Source of the DNA: CAYUFB01 sp964444125
GTDB taxonomy: Bacteria > Patescibacteriota > Dojkabacteria > B142 > JAFGMG01
Assembly (NCBI GenBank): GCA_964444125.1
Contig: CAYUFB010000004.1
Coordinates: 1-54,771, forward strand
Direction: 5' to 3'
Length of the DNA: 54,771 nt
The notes under the pieces were generated by a model. That model was not told the DNA's origin, did not search any database, and was given only the letters and a program-made list of their open reading frames with translations. Position numbers and translations under genes: made by a program. Below are positions 43,072-50,191 of this stretch, one piece after another; the stretch's first letter is position 1, and each line of letters starts with the position of its first letter.

Positions 43072-43697
43072 TGAATAAAAAGAGAATTATAGGTGTAAGT
43101 CTTGCAGTGTTTATTCTAATACTTGCTGCTTCTTTTGTGTTTTTATTATTTTTTCAGCATAGTTCGGATGAACAAAATAGCGGAGGGATTGAAGAAATAC
43201 CAGAGGAGGCTAATTTAGAAATATTCAAAAATAAACTAAGTCAAGATTATCCGGGTGAAACTCAACTGAAGCAATTCAAGGATATGCATATACAAACAAA
43301 TATCCCTACTGGATGGAAGGTAGAGGAGTTGTCATCGACAAATGTTTTTATCGAAAAAGGTGAATACAAAATTGAATTCTATCTAAGAGAAGGAATTGAT
43401 CCAAATGGAGATGGTGGCCTAATTGATGATCGATTCTTTCAGTATCATTTAAAGTTAAACAAATTTGGGACAGATATTTACGTTCCCGTATTTGATCCGA
43501 CTGAAGAGAATCTTGGCCAGTACCCTTATTTACAAGTAGTTACACTTAGAGACGCTAAAGTATTTAATGCGGGTATTTGGGTTGATGGAAATTCCTATGA
43601 TATATATATAAATGTTCCACTAGAGGGAAGTTTTTCGGAAGATACTCTAATAGAGCTTTACTCAATGATTCAATCTGTTGAATATACTAGTAATTAA
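43071..43697 (+). CDS. Membrane-anchored PsbP-like protein A
   Basis: 208 residues with an N-terminal anchor (GVSLAVFILILAASFVFLLF, 8-27), a short acidic stalk and an extracellular domain. The domain has the pattern IQTNIPTGWKVEELSSTNVF, then KIEFYLREGI, ending LEGSFSEDTLIELYSMIQSV. A PxGW motif in strand 1 and a final helix leading to a short strand are typical of PsbP/Mog1-like folds. The start overlaps the giant gene's stop by one base (TAATG), so translation is coupled. It is similar in design to the next gene and is probably its paralogue. I infer a role with the giant protein, such as holding or exporting it, from operon position only. Confidence 0.8.
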   Translation: MNKKRIIGVSLAVFILILAASFVFLLFFQHSSDEQNSGGIEEIPEEANLEIFKNKLSQDYPGETQLKQFKDMHIQTNIPTGWKVEELSSTNVFIEKGEYKIEFYLREGIDPNGDGGLIDDRFFQYHLKLNKFGTDIYVPVFDPTEENLGQYPYLQVVTLRDAKVFNAGIWVDGNSYDIYINVPLEGSFSEDTLIELYSMIQSVEYTSN

Positions 43698-43698
43698 T

Positions 43699-44334
43699 AT
43701 GAGAAGTAACGAGTTTTCAATAATTATAATTACTTTTATACTAATCATCTTGCTAGGAATAGGTATGTATGTTTTATTTGTTCATAACAATGATGACATT
43801 CCTGACACTGGAAATGATGGAGAAAAAACAGAGCAGGAAATAAAAGATGCAATAGTGAGTCAACTGGATAGTCAGAATAATGAGAATTATGAGCAATATC
43901 AAGATACTGAGGTAAGTATCGAAATCGATTATCCGAAGGATTGGGATATCTATCCAAAAAATTTAATTAAATATGATGGTTTTTATCAAAAGGATATTAT
44001 ATTGCGAACTAATAAAGGAAATGTCGTAAATATATTATTTCAAGAAAATGGCTCAACAAACCCTATTGGTGTCCAAACTGAGTATGATGGGCGAAATTCG
44101 ATTGAAAGGGATTTCGATGAAGGAACTATCCTCTTCCCTTTGATAGATGAGGATTCAGAAACAAGTGAGAATGGCTATCAAATATTTTTTAGAAGTGGCG
44201 AATCTGATCGGGTTAAGAATTATATTATTCTAGGTAGTTGGAAATTTTCAGTAGTGCTAGGTTTAAATAGTTACACTCCAGATGAGTTGGGAGAGATTTA
44301 TCACGTTTTGAATGAGATAAGAAGATCCGAATAA
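43699..44334 (+). CDS. Membrane-anchored PsbP-like protein B
   Basis: 211 residues. The ATG at 43699 is chosen over an in-frame TTG at 43678 that lies inside the upstream gene. An anchor helix spans about 8-27 (IIIITFILIILLGIGMYVLF), followed by an acidic stalk (DDIPDTGNDGEKTEQEIKDA). The extracellular domain has VSIEIDYPKDWDIYPKN and the C-terminal helix YTPDELGEIYHVLNEIR, the same plan as the upstream protein. It is separated from that gene by one base and from the next by two bases. It is therefore part of a tightly packed operon with the giant protein. Function is not known. Confidence 0.8.
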   Translation: MRSNEFSIIIITFILIILLGIGMYVLFVHNNDDIPDTGNDGEKTEQEIKDAIVSQLDSQNNENYEQYQDTEVSIEIDYPKDWDIYPKNLIKYDGFYQKDIILRTNKGNVVNILFQENGSTNPIGVQTEYDGRNSIERDFDEGTILFPLIDEDSETSENGYQIFFRSGESDRVKNYIILGSWKFSVVLGLNSYTPDELGEIYHVLNEIRRSE

Positions 44335-44336
44335 TA

Positions 44337-45713
44337 ATGACAGATACATATTTAAATAAATGTATAAAAATATTTGAAAAATTACAAAAGAATAAGAAAG
44401 TACTTCTTCTATTGGGGCTTTCTGTATTATTAAGCCTATTCTCGATAGTTGTCAGTTTGTACTTCTTATGGAACAATACGCTTAGCAAGAATAGCACGCT
44501 AAATGAAGATACAGGGATTAGCCCTCAAGTAGAAGAGCCTGATGATTCTAGTGAGTGGCAAAACGAAACTAATGAAGATAAGATTATTAAGTACGAAAAA
44601 GTTGAAATGACTAAAGCCCCTAGTCTTTCGGGATATGATGTGGTGTACCTTTTAGGGGATACCATTTATTACAAAAATTTAGGTACAGGTGTTGAGACGA
44701 AAAGTATAAAACTACCACAAGATTGTTTATCTAGTGATACTGAAACAGATAAAATTTGGATGGGGCAAGTATACAAACTAAATACATATAATCAAGAAAA
44801 TAATAATTTTGTTGCAAACTGTAAAGAACGACATATTGTATTTAACCGTAATAATCAATTATATTCAATCAATTATGAGGATATAGCGAAAGATTACGTG
44901 CCTGGTTTTAATCTTGTAGAAAGTAAGGATAGAAGGCTTGTGGCCATAGGTTTGAGTGATGGTATTGCAATTTATAATATTGAAGATGAATCGGTAAAGC
45001 TTTATGATAAGAATTTTGATGAAGAACGCATATTTTCAACTATCGCTCCTTATCATTTCTCACCAGATCGCAATTATTTATACTTTTTTATTCCTGCCCA
45101 TGCTGGTTATATTACAGCAGAACTTGAGAAGTTGAACCTTCAAACAAGTGAGGTATCATCATTCCCTGACATACAACCAGGAATGGCTGTAATTGATAGT
45201 GGTTTTACTGATGATGGAAATCTCATTTACTCAAAAAATATTGAAGATGGTAAGGTTGCAATAGCCAAATACGACCTTGAAAACGGAAATGAAATAGAGC
45301 AGAAAATAGTTCAAACGATAATGATAAATAATAGTATTGCAGATATGAGTTCTTCCTTCATGGGAGTATCTCATGATGGTGAATATGTTTCCTTGTTTAG
45401 TCGAAGTATGTTCTGTTTTGATCCTTCTATTAATATGGGGGAATGTGATCCCAAAAATGAAAAAATTGTTATTTACAATACGAAAGCAGATAGTATAGAA
45501 ACAGAATACGTTTTACCAGATCTTAATAGTAGGAGATATATTTTTGACTACTTTACTAACAATAAACTCATTCTGGCGGTAGAGGGTGAAGTCGAGACTA
45601 GTACTGAGGGTGATCCAATATTCTTCAAAGCAATTGATATTAAAGATGGTAAGACCAATTACGTCGCAAAAATACCAAGTGGGGCTAGAATTCTAGGAAT
45701 TGAACAAAAATAG
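44337..45713 (+). CDS. Membrane-anchored beta-propeller-like protein A
   Basis: 458 residues. A cytoplasmic N-terminus of ~20 residues is followed by an anchor helix (VLLLLGLSVLLSLFSIVVSL, about 22-41), a polar stalk and an extracellular beta-rich domain. The latter repeats a motif of short strands of the TolB/WD40-like kind: VVYLLGDTIYYKNLGTG, RRLVAIGLSDGIAIYNIEDE, YHFSPDRNYLYFFIPA, DDGNLIYSKNIEDGKVAIAK, HDGEYVSLFSRSM. Such SPDRxYL and DDGxL turns are typical of propeller blades. The propeller may bind a ligand or a protein partner at the surface. It starts two bases after the PsbP-like gene. A second protein of the same plan follows. Confidence 0.78.
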   Translation: MTDTYLNKCIKIFEKLQKNKKVLLLLGLSVLLSLFSIVVSLYFLWNNTLSKNSTLNEDTGISPQVEEPDDSSEWQNETNEDKIIKYEKVEMTKAPSLSGYDVVYLLGDTIYYKNLGTGVETKSIKLPQDCLSSDTETDKIWMGQVYKLNTYNQENNNFVANCKERHIVFNRNNQLYSINYEDIAKDYVPGFNLVESKDRRLVAIGLSDGIAIYNIEDESVKLYDKNFDEERIFSTIAPYHFSPDRNYLYFFIPAHAGYITAELEKLNLQTSEVSSFPDIQPGMAVIDSGFTDDGNLIYSKNIEDGKVAIAKYDLENGNEIEQKIVQTIMINNSIADMSSSFMGVSHDGEYVSLFSRSMFCFDPSINMGECDPKNEKIVIYNTKADSIETEYVLPDLNSRRYIFDYFTNNKLILAVEGEVETSTEGDPIFFKAIDIKDGKTNYVAKIPSGARILGIEQK

Positions 45714-45752
45714 ATCATATAGAACCGGCAAATTAATTATTAAAAATCATAA

Positions 45753-46844
45753 ATGAAGCAAAAAATATCAAATTTGTTTAGTGCATTTTTCAAGACAAAG
45801 CGGAAAATTAAATTGCTTTTGTTTATCTACTTAGCGTGTTCATCTATTGCTGTAGTATTGCTTTATTTGTTTGGTATTTGGACAATTGGCAGAACAATTA
45901 AAAGTTTTTATACAGAAGAAGGGGAACAAACCTTTGTCTCAAACTACAATGTTGTGAAATCTGATGATTTTGAATATGAGACTGATAGACTTAGTTTCAA
46001 TTTGCTTGAACCAAAAATCGCGACATATTATAGAGGTAGTAATTATAAAGGATATGAGCAAGTAGTTATTGCTGATTTCTTCTATTTGAAGCACAAAGGG
46101 CTATTTTCTTATGAAATAGCTAGATACGAAAGTAGCTTTGTCCCCTACTACGCCCAAGATGGATATTCTCTAGATCAGGCATATGATGATATGAAAAATA
46201 GCGTTAAATCAAAAAAGGTAACACAAGGACTCACTCCTGATGAAGAGAGAAAGATCTTAGAAAGCTCATTTGAGACAGAGAAAGTGACGCCAAATACTTT
46301 AATAGACTATATCCAAAGCTTAGATGGTGACACAACAATTGAGATAAGGTCTGGAGAGAAGTTTGGAACTAATTATCTAGTAGATGGACGTAGTAATCAA
46401 AAATTGGAAATTGAAAACGTGATAAATGGAGTTTTCTCTACAGATAGCAGATATTTGATTTATACAACAGGAAGTCATATTGAACCATTAGGTATATTAT
46501 CGCCTAATGCTGATATCTGGATCTATGATTTTGCTACAAAGCCAACTAAGATTATTGAGCTTGAAGATAAATCAAGTGAGATTAGTATCTTTTCTGACGG
46601 CAAAGTAGTGCTGTTTGGGACCAAGGAATCTGTGGAAATGGTAGCTATAGATGGAAGTGGTCACAAAGTTTTGCTAAATTTTGAACCTGTAAATGTAGCC
46701 TCCCAGTATTCTGTTTTGCCAAAGTTCGAGTTTGATAATAGTGGTTCTATCGATATATTGATACCCTCAAGTACGTTTGAGGCAGATGGGAAGTTAGTTA
46801 GCTATAGTTTCAATTTTAGTACGCACGAGCTGAAGAAGGATTAA
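45753..46844 (+). CDS. Membrane-anchored beta-propeller-like protein B
   Basis: 363 residues. The basic N-terminus (FKTKRKIK) precedes an anchor helix (LLLFIYLACSSIAVVLLYLF, about 21-40). The extracellular part begins with an alpha/beta segment (to ~190) and ends in propeller-like strands: GVFSTDSRYLIYTTGSH, ADIWIYDFATKPTKIIELED, SIFSDGKVVLFGTKESVEM, VLPKFEFDNSGSIDILIPSS. It may be a partial or smaller propeller compared with the previous gene. It is the last gene of the operon, 39 bases after the previous one, and no clear terminator follows. Its start is the ATG after an AAATCATAA sequence with no strong ribosome-binding site. Confidence 0.75.
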   Translation: MKQKISNLFSAFFKTKRKIKLLLFIYLACSSIAVVLLYLFGIWTIGRTIKSFYTEEGEQTFVSNYNVVKSDDFEYETDRLSFNLLEPKIATYYRGSNYKGYEQVVIADFFYLKHKGLFSYEIARYESSFVPYYAQDGYSLDQAYDDMKNSVKSKKVTQGLTPDEERKILESSFETEKVTPNTLIDYIQSLDGDTTIEIRSGEKFGTNYLVDGRSNQKLEIENVINGVFSTDSRYLIYTTGSHIEPLGILSPNADIWIYDFATKPTKIIELEDKSSEISIFSDGKVVLFGTKESVEMVAIDGSGHKVLLNFEPVNVASQYSVLPKFEFDNSGSIDILIPSSTFEADGKLVSYSFNFSTHELKKD

Positions 46845-46854
46845 TCAGGTTGCT

Positions 46855-47035
46855 TGGAAGAAAAGTAGCAGACCTGCTTTCGTTCCAAAGAACTACGTCA
46901 GGTTGCATTTTCTAAATTCACATGATTAAAAATCATCTTCATTAAGAAAAGTGGCAGACGAGATTCGAACCCTCCTTCGCCTCGTAGAACGAGGCTTCGG
47001 TAGGCAGGCCATCCTACGGTTGGTAAACTCGCGAC
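46855..47035. repeat. GC-rich repeat/tRNA-like remnant region
   Basis: Two AAGAAAAGTRGCAGAC copies (from 46858 and 46944) are each followed by GC-rich sequence. The second runs into GAGATTCGAACCC (46970), a T-arm-like string on the minus strand, then a hairpin GCCTCGT-AGA-ACGAGGC (46979-46995) and GTAGG...CCTAC (47000-47017). No complete cloverleaf can be folded, because the T-stem does not pair. It therefore looks like a tRNA fragment or a repeat element, not a working tRNA. Confidence 0.4.
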
Positions 47036-47085
47036 ATATAAATCAAGAAAAAAGAAAATACTCCAAATTGGATTATTGAAAGATG

Positions 47086-47159
47086 AGCGGATGACGGGGC
47101 TTGAACCCGCAACCTTTTCCTTGGCAAGGAAACGTTCTAGCCAATTGAACTACATCCGC
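47086..47159 (-). tRNA. tRNA-Gly (anticodon GCC)
   Basis: The minus strand folds as a cloverleaf: acceptor GCGGATG/CATCCGC, D-arm GTTCAATTGGCTAGAAC, anticodon stem-loop TTTCC-TTGCCAA-GGAAA giving anticodon GCC, and T-arm GCGGG-TTCAAGC-CCCGT. The discriminator base is T. CCA is not encoded (the next bases read CAT), so it must be added enzymatically. Confidence 0.95.
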
Positions 47160-47173
47160 GCGGTAAGCGTTTA

Positions 47174-47250
47174 TGGTGGGCGCCAAGGGACTTGAACCCC
47201 TAACCTACTCGGTGTAAACGAGTTGCTCTAGCCAGTTGAGCTAGGCGCCC
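47174..47250 (-). tRNA. tRNA-Val (anticodon TAC), CCA encoded
   Basis: Minus-strand cloverleaf with acceptor GGGCGCC/GGCGCCC, D-arm GCTCAACTGGCTAGAGC, anticodon stem-loop ACTCG-TTTACAC-CGAGT (anticodon TAC), T-arm AGGGG-TTCAAGT-CCCTT and discriminator A. CCA follows in the DNA (TGG at 47174-47176 on the plus strand), unlike the adjacent tRNA-Gly. Its 5' end is included in the duplicated sequence that flanks the scaffold gap. Confidence 0.95.
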
Positions 47251-47717
47251 GCGTCGGAAATGTGCTACAGCTTTCGTAAGGATTGTAAACAACCTTACTT
47301 CAGCTTCCGCAATTTCCTCCTTTAAGTTTTGATTCCCGTTGGTCATCAAAACTTGGAAAACACAAATACTATTAAAGAACTCTTTTCACTTTTCCTGTAG
47401 TCTATTTCTATAATTAGAAATATTAGCCAGTTGCCTGTCTGTCGTAGTCTCAGTTATGAAACGAAGACAGAAGCTAGGCGCCCGCGTCGGAAATGTGCTA
47501 CAGCTTTCGTAAGGATTGTAAACAACNNNNNNNNNNNNNNNNNNNNNNNNNNNNNNNNNNNNNNNNNNNNNNNNNNNNNNNNNNNNNNNNNNNNNNNNNN
47601 NNNNNNNNNNNNNNNNNNNNNNNNNNTCAGCTTCCGCAATTTCCTCCTTTAAGTTTTGATTCCCGTTGGTCATCAAAACTTAGGAAAACAACAAACAATT
47701 ATAAAAGAACGTTCTCA
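47239..47717. repeat. Duplicated spacer around a scaffold gap
   Basis: 47239-47293 is identical to 47472-47526 (55 bases, including the first bases of tRNA-Val). 47300-47354 matches 47627-47681 and continues with small differences to about 47390/47717. The left copy of the second pair precedes the gap and the right copy follows it. In between, 47393-47471 is unique sequence with no gene. Unresolved overlap at a scaffold join explains this better than a real duplication. Confidence 0.8.
47527..47626. other. Assembly gap of exactly 100 N
   Basis: Exactly 100 N bases, the conventional placeholder for a gap of unknown size. It is flanked on both sides by sequence already present just upstream. 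Confidence 0.99.
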
Positions 47718-47719
47718 CG

Positions 47720-47792
47720 TGCCGAGGGCCAGGATTGAACTGGCGACACCGCGATTTTCAGTCGCGTGCTCTACCAACTGAGCTACCTCGGC
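47720..47792 (-). tRNA. tRNA-Phe (anticodon GAA)
   Basis: Minus-strand cloverleaf: acceptor GCCGAGG/CCTCGGC, D-arm GCTCAGTTGGTAGAGC, anticodon stem-loop CGCGA-CTGAAAA-TCGCG (anticodon GAA), T-arm GCCAG-TTCAATC-CTGGC and discriminator A. CCA is not encoded. Confidence 0.95.
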
Positions 47793-47882
47793 ACTATTTA
47801 TTAATGAACACCAAGATTATAACTTATTGATTTACTCTAATCAATGTTTCAAGGATATTTATGACTTATCCTCTTGATTATT

Positions 47883-50048
47883 TTACAACTTACACAAGCT
47901 AAAATCGCAGCTTAGGCATTTGATACAACCTTCTGCACTTATAAGATTTTGTTTGCAATTTGGGCAATCATCTCCGGCCTTGAGTTCTCTAAAAGATTTC
48001 TCTTTTTTCTGATCTCCAAATTCGATAACCTGATCTCTTTTGCTTTGATCTCTATAAATAGTGATCCCTTTGCATCCAGCGTCCCATGCCATCATGTAGG
48101 CTTTCTCAACATGATCTGATGTTGCCTCATTTGGCATGTTGATTGTCTTGGTGATCGCATTGTCTATATGTTTCTGCCATGCAGATTGCATCTTGATATG
48201 ATCTTTCCAGTCAATTTCATGAGCGGTTAGGAATAATTTTTTGATCCTAGCTGGGATTTCTTTGATGTGTTGGATACTTCCATGGCTCTCAAAGATTCTT
48301 TCAAATAGATCATCAATCTCAATTCCCTCCTCTTTCAATTTCTCTTCAAGCAATGTATTTACATTTTTAATTCTCATCCCACCAAGTATGTTTTGATAGA
48401 ATGCTAATGCAAAAAATGGTTCAATACTAAAGGATGTCCCAAAGATCACTGCATTGCCACTGCTAGGTGGTAGGGTGTTTGTAGCGACATTTCTAGGCTG
48501 ATTTTTCTTATCTTTCCAGATTGAATATTTTACATAAGGAAAAGGTCCTTTTTCTTTGCCGAGCTTAAATGATTCATCATGACAAGCATCGGCTATTGTC
48601 TTGGATAATTTCTCTGATAGTTTATATGCTTCAGGCTCGTTATATGCGATATCAAGATGTACTAGGATGTCTGCAAGGCCTACAACGCCAATGCCAAGCC
48701 TTCTGAAGCTTCTAATGTTTTTGGTCTGTGCTTCGATAGGAAACCACGACATCTCGATCACATCGTCCATAAATCTGGTAGCAATTCTTGAGACTTCTTC
48801 AATACGCTTGAAATCAACAGAGTATTTCCCTTTTTTATCTTTTTTTAAGAACCTTGTTAGGTTTAAATATCCAAGATTACATGATTCATATGGATATTGA
48901 GGGATCTCTCCACAGACATTCGTTGATTGGATTGGTCCAAAATGTTCATAGACTGGATTATCTTTATTTACATTATCCAGGAATATTATCCCTGGGTCAC
49001 CTGTTTTGTGAGCATAATTAACTGCCAATTCCCAGATAGCTCTTGCTTTTATCTTATTTACAACTTCTCCGGTTCGTGGATTTTTCAATTCCCATACTTT
49101 GTCCTTTTTGACAGCGTCCATAAATCCTTCTACAACACCAATTGAGATATTTGTCTTGGATAGGACTCCATCTTGTTCTTTTGAGGTGATAAATTCAAGT
49201 ATATCTGGATGATCGACGTTAAGTATTGCCATATTGCCACTTTCGTATCTGCCTTGCTGTCTGAAGATACTTGTAGGTAAATCAAACATTTTCATGATTT
49301 CGACAGGGCCTGCGGCAAGTCCTGGTTCATCTGCTACCATATCTCCTTTGGGCCTAATTTTGGAAAAATTATAGCCACATCCACCACCATGTTTTTTGGT
49401 TACAGATGATTCGTATAGGCTTCTAAATATCCCTTCAATATCATCTTCTATATCAAATACAAAACAATTTGCAAGCTGTGGATTTTTTTTGCCTGCATTG
49501 GCTAATACTCTAGTGCCAGGAAGAAATTCCCAGTTTCTCATTACATCAAAAAACTCATTTTCCCATTTGTCTCTTTCTTTACCTTTTTTCTCAGCCTTAG
49601 CTACGAATTTGGCAACTCTTTGTAACATTTTTGAAGGTGTTTCTATTGTCTCACCTTTGTCATTTTTTTTCAGGTATCTTTCTTTCAAGATAAATAGTGA
49701 ATTGTATTCAAGTCCGCCTATATCATCTTTGACCCCAAGCTCTTGTTTTTTGATATAGGTCTGTCTTTTTTTCTCCCTTGAGAGGATAAATTCTTTGACT
49801 GTTTTGTAATGTCCACTTTTGACTAATACTCTCTCTACTGCAGAACCAATATCTGCCGTACTAATTGGTTTTGTGGTTGGATATATCTCATCAATGTAAT
49901 TAAGTACTTCTTTGGCAATTTCAAGTGCTAACTTCTTATCTTTGCCCCCAACGTTTTTGGCTGCAGTCCAGATAGATTTTTCTATCTTTGCCTTATCGAA
50001 TAATTCAATTCTACCATCGCGTTTGATTACATTTTTGGGTAAATTCAT
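47883..50048 (-). CDS. nrdJ: Ribonucleoside-diphosphate reductase, adenosylcobalamin-dependent (class II)
   Basis: 721 residues. An N-terminal ATP-cone (VIKRDGRIELFDKAKIEKSI, residues 1-95) gives allosteric control. The catalytic barrel has NCFVFDIEDDIEGIFRSLYE, KKHGGGCGYNFSKIRP, the active-site strand NVCGEIPQYPYESCNLG (NxCxE; the Cys carries the thiyl radical), and LPPSSGNAVIFGTSFSIEP. The C-terminus ends in a Cys-rich segment (CPNCKQNLISAEGCIKCLSC), typical of class II NrdJ enzymes that use vitamin B12 and need no separate radical subunit. It converts ribonucleotides to deoxyribonucleotides. No cobalamin synthesis genes are present here, so B12 is presumably scavenged. A class I large subunit is unlikely, as the sequence pattern and tail fit class II. 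Confidence 0.85.
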   Translation of the reverse strand: MNLPKNVIKRDGRIELFDKAKIEKSIWTAAKNVGGKDKKLALEIAKEVLNYIDEIYPTTKPISTADIGSAVERVLVKSGHYKTVKEFILSREKKRQTYIKKQELGVKDDIGGLEYNSLFILKERYLKKNDKGETIETPSKMLQRVAKFVAKAEKKGKERDKWENEFFDVMRNWEFLPGTRVLANAGKKNPQLANCFVFDIEDDIEGIFRSLYESSVTKKHGGGCGYNFSKIRPKGDMVADEPGLAAGPVEIMKMFDLPTSIFRQQGRYESGNMAILNVDHPDILEFITSKEQDGVLSKTNISIGVVEGFMDAVKKDKVWELKNPRTGEVVNKIKARAIWELAVNYAHKTGDPGIIFLDNVNKDNPVYEHFGPIQSTNVCGEIPQYPYESCNLGYLNLTRFLKKDKKGKYSVDFKRIEEVSRIATRFMDDVIEMSWFPIEAQTKNIRSFRRLGIGVVGLADILVHLDIAYNEPEAYKLSEKLSKTIADACHDESFKLGKEKGPFPYVKYSIWKDKKNQPRNVATNTLPPSSGNAVIFGTSFSIEPFFALAFYQNILGGMRIKNVNTLLEEKLKEEGIEIDDLFERIFESHGSIQHIKEIPARIKKLFLTAHEIDWKDHIKMQSAWQKHIDNAITKTINMPNEATSDHVEKAYMMAWDAGCKGITIYRDQSKRDQVIEFGDQKKEKSFRELKAGDDCPNCKQNLISAEGCIKCLSCDFSLCKL

Positions 50049-50191
50049 AAAGATATACTTAATAATTTAAGTTTAGCTATTTTTTGTGGGCAAGAAATTG
50101 GACGAAATCAATATAACAGATACTTTTTTTTGAAGCAAAAGACTTATGCTTGGGGGTTTTTCAAAGAATGGGCGCTGATTATCTATTCGAT

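Noticed and set aside
46944..47035. A functional tRNA
   Set aside because: The T-arm string is present but its stem does not pair and no anticodon arm or acceptor can be formed.
47239..47526. attL/attR pair of an element integrated at tRNA-Val
   Set aside because: The repeat covers the tRNA 5' end, the enclosed segment is only ~230 bases with no integrase, and a 100-N gap is adjacent; an assembly fault is simpler.
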